A DNA stretch of 64,000 bases from Streptomyces varsoviensis (GCF_000718635.1 NZ_JOBF01000021.1:55491-119490), one strand, 5' to 3'; positions 52,649 through 61,833 are shown, counted from the stretch's first letter. Notes: a model not told the origin generated them from the sequence alone. Made by a program: numbers and translations.

Positions 52649-53218
52649 GGCGCGTTTCCTCCTGAGTATGAATGATTTGGATCACTTCGGGGCGAAGGTA
52701 TTGGCTGTTGCCCCTTCAGCCGTCAGTTACGCGCCCGTACGACCTCACGTCCGGGTGAAATTCGCACATCCGTCGGACAGTGGCCGAGTCGCATCGCTAC
52801 GGTGACGACTCGATCGCCCCCTCGCCCGCCCCTCCCCAGGCACCCCCTCCCCCCAGGCACTCCCCTGGCCCCCCATCACCGCCCCCCCCCCGCGCCCGCA
52901 CCGGAGGCCACCCCCGTACCGGACACCCAGCGGTGCGCGGGCGCGTGAGCGGCGCGCCACGCACAGGGCGACCAGCCTCGAACGCCCGTACGAACGGACG
53001 CGCCGAAATGGGGCTTCCAGGGCGGTACGCACCCCTCCCCAGTACGCCGTACGTGCCTGTTTGATCACACCTAAGGACCCCGGGCGAGCGAACCGACACG
53101 TCGTCGCTACGATGGCCAGGGCCGGTGGACCGTACCCGGCCGGGCCCGACCGACAGTGTTCCTCTTACCTGTTAGAAGCTGGCGGCAGCCCCCAATCCCC
53201 GCTCCCGGAGGGTTTTCA
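52649..53218. other. Long intergenic region before sdhC
   Basis: Holds the leader of the hexosaminidase gene (minus strand, to about 52760), a strongly C-rich tract on the plus strand (52815-52910) and the sdh promoter region. A TACGAT near 53107 could be a -10 for sdhC, with a leader of about 100 bases, but no good -35 is visible. No coding frame is supported. Confidence 0.45.
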
Positions 53219-53599
53219 GTGCCGGCTGGAACGCTGTACCGCGGCCGGGAAGGCATGTGGTCCTGGGTGGCTCATCGAGTCACCGGCGTCCTCATTTTCT
53301 TCTTCCTGTTCGTGCACGTCCTCGACACCGCTCTCGTCCGCGTCTCCCCCCAGGCGTACGACGACGTCGTAGCGACGTACAAGACGCCCATCGTCAACGT
53401 GATGGAGTACGGCCTGGTGGCCGCCATCCTCTTCCACGCGCTCAACGGCCTGCGGGTCATCGCCGTGGATTTCTGGTCGAAGGGCCCGAAGTACCAGAAG
53501 CACCTGCTCTGGACCGTCGTCGGCGTCTGGGTCGTGCTGATGGCCGGCGCTTTCTACCCCGTGCTGCAGCACACCCTGCGCACGCTGTTCGGGAGCTGA
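53219..53599 (+). CDS. sdhC: Succinate dehydrogenase cytochrome b556 subunit
   Basis: A 126-residue membrane anchor starting at GTG 53219 after GGAGGG. MWSWVAHRVTGVLIFFFLFVHVLDTAL has the Ser/Arg quinone-site residues and the first haem His. Three spans in all, with ILFHALNGLRVIAVDFW in the second. First gene of sdhCDAB; it binds haem b and quinone together with SdhD. Confidence 0.97.
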   Translation: MPAGTLYRGREGMWSWVAHRVTGVLIFFFLFVHVLDTALVRVSPQAYDDVVATYKTPIVNVMEYGLVAAILFHALNGLRVIAVDFWSKGPKYQKHLLWTVVGVWVVLMAGAFYPVLQHTLRTLFGS

Positions 53600-53600
53600 G

Positions 53601-54071
53601 ATGTCCTCCGCTGAGACCACAACGCCGCACGACTCCGTGTCGCTGTACGACGCGGACCACCCGGCTCCGGTGATCGAGCCGCCCCGCGCGCGTACCAAGA
53701 AGACCCCTAAGTCGACCCGCACCAACTTCGAGATGTACGGCTGGCTCTTCATGCGCCTGTCCGGCATCGTGCTGGTCGTCCTCGTCCTCGGCCACCTGCT
53801 GATCCAGCTCGTTCTGGACGGCGGCGTCTCCAAGATCGGCTTCGCGTTCGTCGCCGGCCGCTGGGCCTCGCCGTTCTGGCAGGTGTGGGACCTCACGATG
53901 CTGTGGCTGGCGATGCTGCACGGCGCCAACGGCCTGCGCACGGTCATCAACGACTACGCGCAGCGGGACAACACCCGCTTCTGGCTGAAGATGCTGCTCT
54001 ACACCGCCACAGTGTTCACCGTCCTTCTGGGCACGCTGGTGATCTTCACCTTCGACCCGAACATCCAGTAG
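53601..54071 (+). CDS. sdhD: Succinate dehydrogenase membrane anchor subunit
   Basis: A 156-residue protein, ATG at 53601, one base after sdhC ends. An N-terminal cytoplasmic segment of about 45 residues precedes GWLFMRLSGIVLVVLVLGHLLIQLV, with a haem-type His, then WQVWDLTMLWLAMLHGANGLRTVINDYA and a third span. Together with SdhC it holds haem and the quinone site. Confidence 0.96.
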   Translation: MSSAETTTPHDSVSLYDADHPAPVIEPPRARTKKTPKSTRTNFEMYGWLFMRLSGIVLVVLVLGHLLIQLVLDGGVSKIGFAFVAGRWASPFWQVWDLTMLWLAMLHGANGLRTVINDYAQRDNTRFWLKMLLYTATVFTVLLGTLVIFTFDPNIQ

Positions 54072-54094
54072 ACCCCGGGACCGAGGCCTAACCC

Positions 54095-55849
54095 ATGAAG
54101 ATTCACAAGTACGACACCGTGATCGTCGGCGCCGGCGGCGCCGGCATGCGCGCGGCCATCGAGTCGACGAAGCGCAGCCGCACCGCCGTGCTGACCAAGC
54201 TCTACCCGACCCGCTCCCACACCGGCGCGGCGCAGGGCGGCATGGCCGCCGCCCTCGCCAACGTCGAGGAGGACAACTGGGAGTGGCACACCTTCGACAC
54301 GATCAAGGGCGGCGACTACCTGGTCGACCAGGACGCCGCCGAGATCCTGGCGAAGGAGGCCATCGACTCGGTCCTCGACCTGGAGCGGATGGGCCTGCCG
54401 TTCAACCGGACCCCCGACGGCACCATCGACCAGCGACGCTTCGGCGGCCACAGCCGTAACCACGGCGAGGCCCCCGTCCGCCGGTCCTGCTACGCCTCGG
54501 ACCGCACCGGCCACATGATCCTCCAGACGCTGTACCAGAACTGCGTCAAGGAGGGCGTGGAGTTCTACAACGAGTTCTACGTCCTGGACCTGCTGCTCCA
54601 GGATGTCGACGGGGTCAAGAAGGCCGCCGGCGTCGTCGCGTACGAGCTGGCGACCGGCGAGATCCACGTCTTCCAGGCGAAGGCGATCATCTTCGCCTCC
54701 GGCGGCACCGGCAAGTTCTTCAAGGTGACCTCCAACGCGCACACCCTGACCGGCGACGGCCAGGCCGCCGCGTACCGGCGCGGGCTGCCGCTGGAGGACA
54801 TGGAGTTCTTCCAGTTCCACCCGACGGGCATCTGGCGGATGGGCATCCTCCTGACCGAGGGCGCGCGCGGCGAGGGCGGCATCCTCCGCAACAAGGACGG
54901 CGAGCGCTTCATGGAGAAGTACGCGCCCGTCATGAAGGACCTCGCCTCGCGCGACGTGGTCTCCCGCTCCATCTACACGGAGATCCGCGAGGGCCGCGGC
55001 TGCGGCCCCGACGGCGACCACGTCTACCTGGACCTGACCCACCTGCCGCCGGAGCAGCTCGACGCCAAGCTCCCGGACATCACCGAGTTCGCGCGTACGT
55101 ACCTGGGCATCGAGCCCTACACGGACCCGATCCCGATCCAGCCGACCGCGCACTACGCCATGGGCGGCGTCCCGACCAACGTCGAGGGCGAGGTGCTGGC
55201 CGACAACACCACCGTCGTGCCGGGCCTGTACGCCGCCGGCGAGGTCGCCTGTGTCTCCGTGCACGGCGCCAACCGGCTGGGCACCAACTCGCTCCTCGAC
55301 ATCAACGTCTTCGGCCGCCGGGCCGGCATCGCCGCCGCCGAGTACGCGGCGAAGAACGACTTCGTCGAGCTGCCCGAGGACCCGGCGTCGCTGGTCGCCT
55401 CGCAGGTGGAGAGCCTGCGCGACTCGACGGGCACCGAGCGCGTCACCGAGCTGCGCAAGGCGCTCCAGGAGTGCATGGACGCCAACGTGATGGTGTTCCG
55501 CACCGAGCAGACGATCAAGACCGCCGTGGAGACCATCGGCGAGCTGCGCGAGCGGTACAAGAACGTGTCCGTGCAGGACAAGGGCAAGCGGTTCAACACC
55601 GACCTGCTGGAGGCCATCGAGCTGGGCAACCTGCTCGACCTGGCCGAGGTCATGGCCGTGTCGGCGCTGGCGCGGAAGGAGTCGCGCGGCGGTCACTACC
55701 GCGAGGACTACCCCAACCGCGACGACGTCAACTTCATGCGGCACACCATGGCGTACCGCGAGACGGACTCCTCCGGCAAAGAGACGATCCGCCTCGACTA
55801 CAAGCCGGTCGTGCAGACCCGCTACCAGCCGATGGAGCGTAAGTACTGA
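54095..55849 (+). CDS. sdhA: Succinate dehydrogenase flavoprotein subunit
   Basis: A 584-residue protein. [18 protein letters not shown] binds FAD; the FAD-linked His is in [11 protein letters not shown] (His 42). Active-site motifs include [25 protein letters not shown] and [25 protein letters not shown], and the end [14 protein letters not shown] closes the FAD site. It oxidises succinate to fumarate in the TCA cycle. The stop overlaps the sdhB start by TGATG. Confidence 0.98.
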   Translation: MKIHKYDTVIVGAGGAGMRAAIESTKRSRTAVLTKLYPTRSHTGAAQGGMAAALANVEEDNWEWHTFDTIKGGDYLVDQDAAEILAKEAIDSVLDLERMGLPFNRTPDGTIDQRRFGGHSRNHGEAPVRRSCYASDRTGHMILQTLYQNCVKEGVEFYNEFYVLDLLLQDVDGVKKAAGVVAYELATGEIHVFQAKAIIFASGGTGKFFKVTSNAHTLTGDGQAAAYRRGLPLEDMEFFQFHPTGIWRMGILLTEGARGEGGILRNKDGERFMEKYAPVMKDLASRDVVSRSIYTEIREGRGCGPDGDHVYLDLTHLPPEQLDAKLPDITEFARTYLGIEPYTDPIPIQPTAHYAMGGVPTNVEGEVLADNTTVVPGLYAAGEVACVSVHGANRLGTNSLLDINVFGRRAGIAAAEYAAKNDFVELPEDPASLVASQVESLRDSTGTERVTELRKALQECMDANVMVFRTEQTIKTAVETIGELRERYKNVSVQDKGKRFNTDLLEAIELGNLLDLAEVMAVSALARKESRGGHYREDYPNRDDVNFMRHTMAYRETDSSGKETIRLDYKPVVQTRYQPMERKY

Positions 55850-56622
55850 TGAGCACCCCCACCCTTGAGAAGCACTCGAAGTCGCTGGACGACCTGGAGG
55901 GCGACCAGGGCCACCTGATCAAGGTCACCTTCCGCATCCGCCGGTTCAACCCCGAGGTCTCGGCGGACGCCACCTGGCAGGACTTCCAGATGGAGATGGA
56001 CCCCAAGGAGCGGGTCCTCGACGCCCTCCACAAGATCAAGTGGGAGCTGGACGGGACGCTGACCTTCCGGCGCTCCTGCGCGCACGGCATCTGCGGCTCC
56101 GACGCGATGCGCATCAACGGCAAGAACCGCCTCGCGTGCAAGACGCTGATCAAGGACATCAACCCGGACAAGCCGATCACGGTCGAGGCCATAAAGGGGC
56201 TCACGGTCCTCAAGGACCTCGTGGTCGACATGGAGCCGTTCTTCCAGGCGTACCGCGACGTCATGCCGTTCCTGATCACCACGGGCAACGAGCCGACCCG
56301 CGAGCGCCGCCAGAGCGCCGAGGACCGCGAGCGCTTCGACGACACCACCAAGTGCATCCTGTGCGCCGCGTGCACGTCCTCGTGCCCGGTGTTCTGGAAC
56401 GACGGCCAGTACTTCGGCCCGGCGGCGATCGTCAACGCGCACCGCTTCATCTTCGACTCCCGCGACGAGGGCGGCGAGCAGCGGCTCGAAATCCTCAACG
56501 ACAAGGACGGCGTGTGGCGCTGCCGCACCACCTTCAACTGCACCGACGCGTGCCCCCGCGGCATCGAGGTCACGAAGGCCATCCAGGAAGTCAAGCGCGC
56601 CCTGATCACCCGCCGCTTCTGA
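55849..56622 (+). CDS. sdhB: Succinate dehydrogenase iron-sulfur subunit
   Basis: A 257-residue protein. The [2Fe-2S] ligands are in RRSCAHGICGSDAMRINGKN and RLAC; the [4Fe-4S] and [3Fe-4S] ligands are in CILCAACTSSCPVFW and FNCTDACPRGIEVTKAIQEV. It carries electrons from the flavin to the quinone site. It ends the operon, 90 bases before a strong hairpin terminator. Confidence 0.98.
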   Translation: MSTPTLEKHSKSLDDLEGDQGHLIKVTFRIRRFNPEVSADATWQDFQMEMDPKERVLDALHKIKWELDGTLTFRRSCAHGICGSDAMRINGKNRLACKTLIKDINPDKPITVEAIKGLTVLKDLVVDMEPFFQAYRDVMPFLITTGNEPTRERRQSAEDRERFDDTTKCILCAACTSSCPVFWNDGQYFGPAAIVNAHRFIFDSRDEGGEQRLEILNDKDGVWRCRTTFNCTDACPRGIEVTKAIQEVKRALITRRF

Positions 56623-56712
56623 GCTCCGCCCGGGTGCGGGCAACGGGCGCTCCGCCCGGCCCCCGGGCCCGTCCCCGGCCCGCTCCGCCCGGAGTCCGGC
56701 TCGTACGCGCCG

Positions 56713-56751
56713 AGGCCCCGCCTCCGTCTTCGGACGGGGGCGGGGCCTTTT
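56713..56751 (+). terminator. Rho-independent terminator of sdhCDAB
   Basis: A 16-base-pair stem (56713-56728 with 56733-56748; one G-T pair) closes on a TTCG tetraloop and ends in TTTT (56748-56751). This is a textbook intrinsic terminator about 90 bases after sdhB. Confidence 0.92.
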
Positions 56752-56798
56752 GCTGGGGGCCGTTTGCTGAGTGGACTTTCGGGTGCGGGGGAAGCACG

Positions 56799-56831
56799 CC
56801 CCTGCCGCCACAGGGGTTCTATAGTGGCGCT
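56799..56831 (+). promoter_or_regulatory. Leaderless promoter and operator of the toxin-antitoxin pair
   Basis: TATAGT (56820-56825) is a good -10 and lies seven bases before the ATG at 56832, so transcription should begin at the start codon itself. The inverted repeat CCCCTG-ccgcca-CAGGGG (56799-56816) covers the -35 position and is a natural site for autoregulation by the ribbon-helix-helix antitoxin. No -35 consensus is present. Confidence 0.6.
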
Positions 56832-57116
56832 ATGGCATCGACGACGATTCAGGTACCCCGGGAGACCCGCGACCACCTCGCCGAGCTCGCGAAGGAGCGC
56901 GGCATGAGCATCGGCCAACTGGTCGAGGCCCTGGCCGCCGAGCAACCGACCGCCGAGCAGCGCGCCGCACGGCTGATCGCCGACCGGGAGGCCGTACGGC
57001 GGCTGCTCGGCGTCGACATCAGCGAAGAGGAGTTCGAGGCGGCGCCCGACGTACTCGGCAACATCTACAAGATCGCCGCGGAGAAGGCGCGGTCCGCTCC
57101 TGGTGCGGCCGCGTGA
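56832..57116 (+). CDS. Ribbon-helix-helix type antitoxin
   Basis: A 94-residue protein. STTIQVPRETRDHLAELAKERGMSIGQLVEALA is a MetJ/Arc-like ribbon-helix-helix domain; the rest (EQPTAEQRAARLIADREAVRRLLGVDISEEEFE) is the toxin-binding tail. No ribosome binding site precedes the ATG, in keeping with the leaderless promoter. The stop overlaps the toxin start by GTGA, so the two are coupled. Confidence 0.85.
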   Translation: MASTTIQVPRETRDHLAELAKERGMSIGQLVEALAAEQPTAEQRAARLIADREAVRRLLGVDISEEEFEAAPDVLGNIYKIAAEKARSAPGAAA

Positions 57117-57511
57117 TCATTCTCGACACGAGCGCCGTATGCGCGCTCGCCAGTGGCCACAAGACCCTCAACCTGCTGGCGGGCAACATGGCGAAGTCGC
57201 CCGGCGACCGGCTGAGCGTGCCCGCCCTGTGCCTGATGCAGGCCGAGGCTCAGGAGGGCGACCTCGCTCGCCGCGTGCTCGCCCTCTCCTCCGTCGTCGT
57301 CGAAGCTCTCGACACCGTCGCCTCTGTCAGCGTCGGCACGATGCTCCGCGACGGCTACGGCGCCCCGGACACCTGCCACGCCCTGTACTGCGCCCTGCCG
57401 CGCCCCGAATTCACGGGCATGTCCATCCTGCTGACTTCTCACGAGGACGCGTACCCGCCCGGCATGGTGACCGTCGACATCGACTCACCCGGGATGCTCG
57501 GCTTCCACTGA
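57113..57511 (+). CDS. PIN-domain-like toxin (VapC type)
   Basis: A 132-residue protein starting at GTG 57113. IILDTSAVCALASG has the first PIN Asp (residue 5). A central Glu lies in LCLMQAEAQEGD and a later Asp in YGAPDTCHALYCAL, matching the acidic triad layout of PIN nucleases, although the motif spacing is looser than in classical VapC. PIN toxins cleave RNA; order, overlap and the upstream antitoxin all support a type II pair. Confidence 0.75.
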   Translation: MIILDTSAVCALASGHKTLNLLAGNMAKSPGDRLSVPALCLMQAEAQEGDLARRVLALSSVVVEALDTVASVSVGTMLRDGYGAPDTCHALYCALPRPEFTGMSILLTSHEDAYPPGMVTVDIDSPGMLGFH

Positions 57512-57532
57512 CAGCCGCGGGCGCGGTGATCG

Positions 57533-58270
57533 TCAGGTCAGTTCCCAGATGAGTTCGGACTGGAGGGGGCCGGGGCGGCGGAGGAAGGCTTTGTGGTCTA
57601 CGGCTACGGGGGCTAGCTGGGAGGTGTAGCAGATGACGGCCTCGCGCTTGGCGATCCACTCCTCGTCGGTCAGGTGGAGGTCCTGGATCACGTCGAGGCG
57701 GTAGCGGGACTTCAGGTCGCGGTAGGCGTCGCCGCGGTCGCTGTGTTCCAGGGCGGCCGACGCCTGGTCGGTGCCCCATTGGTCCGAGGCGCCGGAGTAG
57801 GGGAGGTCCGCGTAGACCCAGGGGCGCGGCGTGGTGGCGGCGTCGGCGCCGGGGCGGGAGGCGAGGGCGGCGAGCCCTTGGTCGCGTACGGCCCGGTGGT
57901 CGCGCTGGTTGGTGCCCAGCGGCAGCAGGACGCGCGTGGCGAGCGGCAGGCCCGCCAGGAAGTCCGTCAGCGCGGTGAGGGGTTCGCTGTCCCGGTACGG
58001 GCCGTCGGGGTGGTCCAGGAGCACCTGGTCGACGCGCATCAGGGCGCACGCGCGGGCGTCCTCCGCGAGCCGCGTGCGGTGGGCCTCGGCGGTCGAGACG
58101 AAGCCGCAGACCGAGTCCCAGTAGGAGAGTTCGCGGTCGGCCGGCGCGGCGCCGGCGTGCACGGTGGCGACCGCGGCGGGCCCGTCGACGCGGCGCAGGA
58201 AGCCGGCGAGGGAGAGGGCTGCGTCGTCGAAGTGCGGGGATATGACGACGGTGGTCCATGGGCTGGGCAC
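57533..58270 (-). CDS. PIG-L/LmbE-family deacetylase
   Basis: A 245-residue protein; GTG 58270 follows GGAG at good spacing, and the longer frame is Pro/Arg-rich. TTVVISPHFDDAALSLAGFL carries the zinc HxxDD motif, with LGTNQRDHRAVRDQGLAAL supplying the third zinc His (HxxH). The family removes N-acetyl groups from GlcNAc-inositol, mycothiol precursors or antibiotic sugars. Substrate unknown; no neighbouring biosynthetic genes. Confidence 0.88.
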   Translation of the reverse strand: MPSPWTTVVISPHFDDAALSLAGFLRRVDGPAAVATVHAGAAPADRELSYWDSVCGFVSTAEAHRTRLAEDARACALMRVDQVLLDHPDGPYRDSEPLTALTDFLAGLPLATRVLLPLGTNQRDHRAVRDQGLAALASRPGADAATTPRPWVYADLPYSGASDQWGTDQASAALEHSDRGDAYRDLKSRYRLDVIQDLHLTDEEWIAKREAVICYTSQLAPVAVDHKAFLRRPGPLQSELIWELT

Positions 58271-58673
58271 GTGGTACTCCGGCGTGTTCGAGCGGGCGTG
58301 GCGGGTGGGTTCGGGCGATGGTTCGGGACGGCGGTGGCCGGCCGGGCCGGAGCTACCGCGACGTTCCGCATGGGGAGGGTGTCGCCCTCGCGTCGAACCA
58401 TCGGGCCAGGTCCAGACCATCGAACGTAGCAGGCGCCCGCGTCTCCGACCAGAGCGTAAGCCAGTAATGAGAGGGCCCGTCGGTGCGGTTGGACCGGGCC
58501 GTCCGCCGCACTCGCGTCACCCTCTAGGGCGAAAGTCCGTCAAATTGGCGTCAAGGTGTGCGCGATCCGCGCCAGAGGCCCGTCAACAGGGGTCCCTATA
58601 GGCAGTGGCGCGCGGTGCGCTACGGGAGTCGGCTTCCCGCCCCGGCTCCGGACCCTCACGCATGGAGTACGCA
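58271..58673. other. Intergenic region carrying the kdp promoter
   Basis: No gene is supported between the PIG-L gene and kdpF. The right half has the OmpR-type direct repeats listed next; the left half (58271-58500) is only GC-rich leader sequence of the divergent gene. Confidence 0.5.
58538..58586 (+). promoter_or_regulatory. Direct CGTCAA repeats, candidate KdpE-type binding sites
   Basis: CGTCAA occurs at 58538, 58549 and 58581. The first two are 11 bases apart, the spacing used by OmpR/PhoB-family regulators, and the third is about three turns away. This is where a KdpE operator would lie upstream of kdpF. No kdpE gene is present in the window. Confidence 0.5.
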
Positions 58674-58763
58674 GTGACTGTAGAGAACGTCGTCGGTCTC
58701 GTGATCGCGGCCGTACTGGTCGGGCTCCTGCTCCTCGCGCGCGCCTTCCCGGATCGGTTCTGA
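58674..58763 (+). CDS. kdpF: KdpF, small subunit of the high-affinity K+ ATPase
   Basis: A 29-residue peptide (GTG 58674, GGAG upstream) with the sequence VENVVGLVIAAVLVGLLLLA and the end ARAFPDRF, typical of KdpF: one span and a short basic/acidic tail. KdpF stabilises KdpABC. Here none of KdpA, KdpB or KdpC follows; the next start codon overlaps its stop (TGATG), the junction normally seen with kdpA. Confidence 0.88.
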   Translation: MTVENVVGLVIAAVLVGLLLLARAFPDRF

Positions 58764-59605
58764 TGCCGGGACGCCCCGCAGGGCGGCCGGGCGACGGCGC
58801 CCTCGGGGCGGTCCCCGGGGCCCGGACAGGCCCCGCGGCCGGTCCTGGGGCGCTCGGCGTCCGGTCGGCGCACGGACAGGCCCACGGGCAGTCCTTATGC
58901 CACCCGGCGCGGAACCGGCCGCCCGACGCCGTCGACCAGTTGCGCACCGCCATGCTGGCCGCCGTCAGCCACGACCTGCGCACGCCGCTCGCCGGCGCCC
59001 TCGCCGCGGTCGGTTCGCTGCGCAGCCGCGACGTCGACTTCAGCCCCGAGGAGCGCGACGAACTCCTCAGCGCCACCGAGGAGTCGCTGGCCCGGCTGGG
59101 CCGGCTCGTCGACGATCTGGTGGACATGAGCCGGCTCCAGACCGGCATGCTGCGGCTGCGCCCCCGCCCGACCGGCTGGGGCGAAGTGCTGCCCGCCGTG
59201 CTGAACCGCTTCCCGGACGCCGACGTGACCGTACGGGGCGTGGCCGCCGCGCCCGCCGTACGCGCCGACCCCGCCCAACTGGCCCGCGTGCTGGCCCATC
59301 TGCTGGCCAACGCGGTACGCCACTCCCCCGCCGGCCGCCCCGTCTCGGTGTCCGCCGAGGCCCGTGGGGACCGGGTGGAGCTGCGGGTCACGGACCGGGG
59401 CCCAGGGCTTACGGGCGCGGCCCGGAAGGGGGCGTTCCTGCCCTTCCAACGGCTCGGCGACACCGACAACTCGACCGGCCTGGGGCTCGGTCTCGCCCTC
59501 TCCCGCGGCCTGGCCGAGGCGATGGGCGGGTCCCTCACCCCGGAGGACACACCGGGCGGCGGCCTGACGATGGTGCTGTCCCTGCCGGCCGCCGAACCCT
59601 CCTGA
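58763..59605 (+). CDS. Truncated KdpD: kinase core only, fused to non-homologous leader
   Basis: A 280-residue protein. Residues 1-52 are Gly/Pro/Arg-rich and match nothing. From residue 53 it is the kinase end of KdpD: AVDQLRTAMLAAVSHDLRTPLAGALAAV (phospho-His), EESLARLGRLVDDLVDMSRLQTGMLRL, LARVLAHLLANAVRHSPAGRPV (N box), VTDRGPGLTG and GLGLGLALSRGLAEAMGGSL with EDTPGGGLTMVLSLPAA. The KdpD sensor, USP and membrane parts (about 550 residues) and kdpABC are absent. The kinase core looks intact but has no sensor or membrane anchor. Confidence 0.85.
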   Translation: MPGRPAGRPGDGALGAVPGARTGPAAGPGALGVRSAHGQAHGQSLCHPARNRPPDAVDQLRTAMLAAVSHDLRTPLAGALAAVGSLRSRDVDFSPEERDELLSATEESLARLGRLVDDLVDMSRLQTGMLRLRPRPTGWGEVLPAVLNRFPDADVTVRGVAAAPAVRADPAQLARVLAHLLANAVRHSPAGRPVSVSAEARGDRVELRVTDRGPGLTGAARKGAFLPFQRLGDTDNSTGLGLGLALSRGLAEAMGGSLTPEDTPGGGLTMVLSLPAAEPS

Positions 59606-59736
59606 CCTGCCCCGACGCAGCTCTCGGCCCACCTGGCGCCCGGCACTGTCAGTGGTGCCGCCTATCGTCTTGGGTACGGGGCCGGTTCGGTACGGGCCGG
59701 TGGGTTCGGGGGTCGGCAGCGGGGAGGGGTGCGCAC

Positions 59737-61833
59737 ATGGCGGTGGGCGAAGAGAGCGTGGTGCCGGGCGGGCTGCCGCCGGACCTCCTCGACGACGGCG
59801 ACGCCTACGGCCCGGCGATGCGCGCCGCGCACGCCGCGCTGCTCGCCTCCCCGGGCGTGGCCGCCCTCCTGGCCCACTGCCGCCGCGTGTCCGGCCCCGG
59901 CGGGCGGGCCACCGGGCGCTGGCGGCGTACGGCCGCCGAACTGCTGGGCGCCGCACCACGCGCCGAAGAGGCCGTGGAGGCACTGCTGCGGGGCATCGCG
60001 GCGCAAGAGGAGCACCAACTGCCCTCCGGTGCGCGCGGCATCGCCGGTGAGGGCAACGGCGAGCTGGTTCGAGGGCTGTTGTGGGCGGCGGCCGAGAGCG
60101 CGCGGCGGATCGGGGTAACGGCCGCGGGGCATGGCGGGGGCGGGGAGGGCCGTGGGTTGCGGGAGGCCCGTGGCGCCCGGGAGGCCCGGGAGGGCGGTGG
60201 GGCCCAGGAGGCCGGTGGGGTCCGGGCGGGCGGTGGGCCTAACGGGCAGGTCGAGCAGGCCGCGTACGGCGAGCGGGGCGAGCAGGCCGCGTACGCCGAC
60301 CGGACCGCGTACGGCGACCAGGCCGCGTACGGCGAGAACGCCAACCCGGCAGACCGGGGCGAACGGCCCTGGCGCGTCGATCACGTCGCGTACGCCGGCC
60401 GGATCGTCGCCCTGGTGGGGGCCGTCGCTCTATGGGCCGGGGCCGGGTTGGGCGGTGCCGGCGGGCGGTGCCGCCATGGGCGGATCGCGACGGCCGCCGT
60501 CGCCGTGCTCGGCTCGTTCGACGGCGCCCAGGGGGAGCCGGCCGCCGAGGAGTTGGCGCGGGTGCGGGACGGGGTGCGCAACCGCACCGTACTCAAGGGC
60601 GTGGAGCGGGCGCTGGAGGAAATCGTCGCGCGCGGCGGCGTCGCCCCCGGGCGGGTTCCCGAGCGGCCGGTGCCCACCGTGGGGCTGGACGCGCGCGGTA
60701 TGCGCGAGGAGCGGCTCGGCCCGTACACGGCGGTGCTGTCCGTCTCCCCCACCGACGCCGCCCTCTCCTTCCGGGGGCCCGAGGGCCGGGTCCTGAAGTC
60801 CCCGCCGAAGGCGCTGCGCGCGGAGTACGGCGCGGAACTGGCCGAGCTGCGGGCGGCCTTGAAGCGGCTGCGGGCGCTGCTGCCCGCCGAGTGCGCCCGG
60901 CTCGCGGACCAGTTGGCCCGGGGCGCGGTCTGGTCCGCCGAGGAGTGGGCCCGGCTCTGCCTCGACCATCCGGTGACCGGCGCTGTGGCCCGTACGCTGC
61001 TGTGGGAGGCGAGCGACGGCGCGGGCGGCGCGTGGACCGCCGGGTTCCCGGAGCGTACGGGCGGCGGCTGGGCGCTGGCGGGCGCGGACGGCACGGCGGA
61101 CCGGGTGGAGGCGGGCGCGCTGCTGCGGCTGTGGCATCCGGTACGGGCCGGGGCCGAGGAAGTGCGCGTGTGGCGCGAGGAGTCGGCGGAGCGCGAGCTG
61201 GGACAGCCGTTCCCGCAGATCTTCCGCGACGCCTATCGCCCTGGCCGGGCGGAGCGGGACGTACCCGGACAGTCCATACGCTTCACCGGCCGCCTGCTGC
61301 GGTACGGACCGGCGAAGGCGCTGATGGCACGGGCCGGTTGGACGGGCGGCCGGCTCGGCTACGGCGACACGGAGCGGCGGGCGGAGGCCGTACGGAACCT
61401 CCCCCGCCCAGGTGACCGGCCGGACGCCGCGCCGCGCGCGGAAGGCGAGTTCTGGCGCGCCCGGCTGGCCCTGGAGCTGGTACGCCCGGAAGAGGCTCCG
61501 TACGAAGCCGGGGCCGGCCCCGACCCGGCCGACAGCCCGGCGCGCCCGGCGCTCTGCGCCACGGGGCCGCTCCGCTTCGAGCGCCGACGCGGCCCCCGTG
61601 GCCCGTGGGCCCCGGCCGCCCCGACGGACGTTCCGGCCCTGGCGTTCTCGGAGGTTATGCGCGACGTGGGTCTCCTCATAGCGGGCGCGGAAGCCAAGCT
61701 TCCGCAATCACCCGCGCCCGAATCCGAGCCCGCGCCCGACTCCGAGCCCGCGCCCGACTCCGAGCCCGCGCCCGGGAGGGGACTCATACCCGGGCGGGCC
61801 GCCGCGCCGTCCCTGGCCTGCGGCCCGCGCTGA
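59737..61833 (+). CDS. DUF4132 domain protein
   Basis: A 698-residue protein starting at ATG 59737 after GGGGAGGGG. The C-terminal half has the DUF4132 pattern: LGPYTAVLSVSPTDAALSFRGPEGRVLKS, LRAEYGAELAELRAALKRLRAL, WSAEEWARLCLDHPVTGAVARTLLWE, LGQPFPQIFRDAYRP, FTGRLLRYGPAKALMARAGWTGGRLGY and FSEVMRDVGLLIAGAEA. The middle has AYGE/AYGD repeats (about residues 170-210) and the end three 18-base units coding SEPAPD. In E. coli the DUF4132 protein MolR/YehI has no settled function. Confidence 0.85.
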   Translation: MAVGEESVVPGGLPPDLLDDGDAYGPAMRAAHAALLASPGVAALLAHCRRVSGPGGRATGRWRRTAAELLGAAPRAEEAVEALLRGIAAQEEHQLPSGARGIAGEGNGELVRGLLWAAAESARRIGVTAAGHGGGGEGRGLREARGAREAREGGGAQEAGGVRAGGGPNGQVEQAAYGERGEQAAYADRTAYGDQAAYGENANPADRGERPWRVDHVAYAGRIVALVGAVALWAGAGLGGAGGRCRHGRIATAAVAVLGSFDGAQGEPAAEELARVRDGVRNRTVLKGVERALEEIVARGGVAPGRVPERPVPTVGLDARGMREERLGPYTAVLSVSPTDAALSFRGPEGRVLKSPPKALRAEYGAELAELRAALKRLRALLPAECARLADQLARGAVWSAEEWARLCLDHPVTGAVARTLLWEASDGAGGAWTAGFPERTGGGWALAGADGTADRVEAGALLRLWHPVRAGAEEVRVWREESAERELGQPFPQIFRDAYRPGRAERDVPGQSIRFTGRLLRYGPAKALMARAGWTGGRLGYGDTERRAEAVRNLPRPGDRPDAAPRAEGEFWRARLALELVRPEEAPYEAGAGPDPADSPARPALCATGPLRFERRRGPRGPWAPAAPTDVPALAFSEVMRDVGLLIAGAEAKLPQSPAPESEPAPDSEPAPDSEPAPGRGLIPGRAAAPSLACGPR

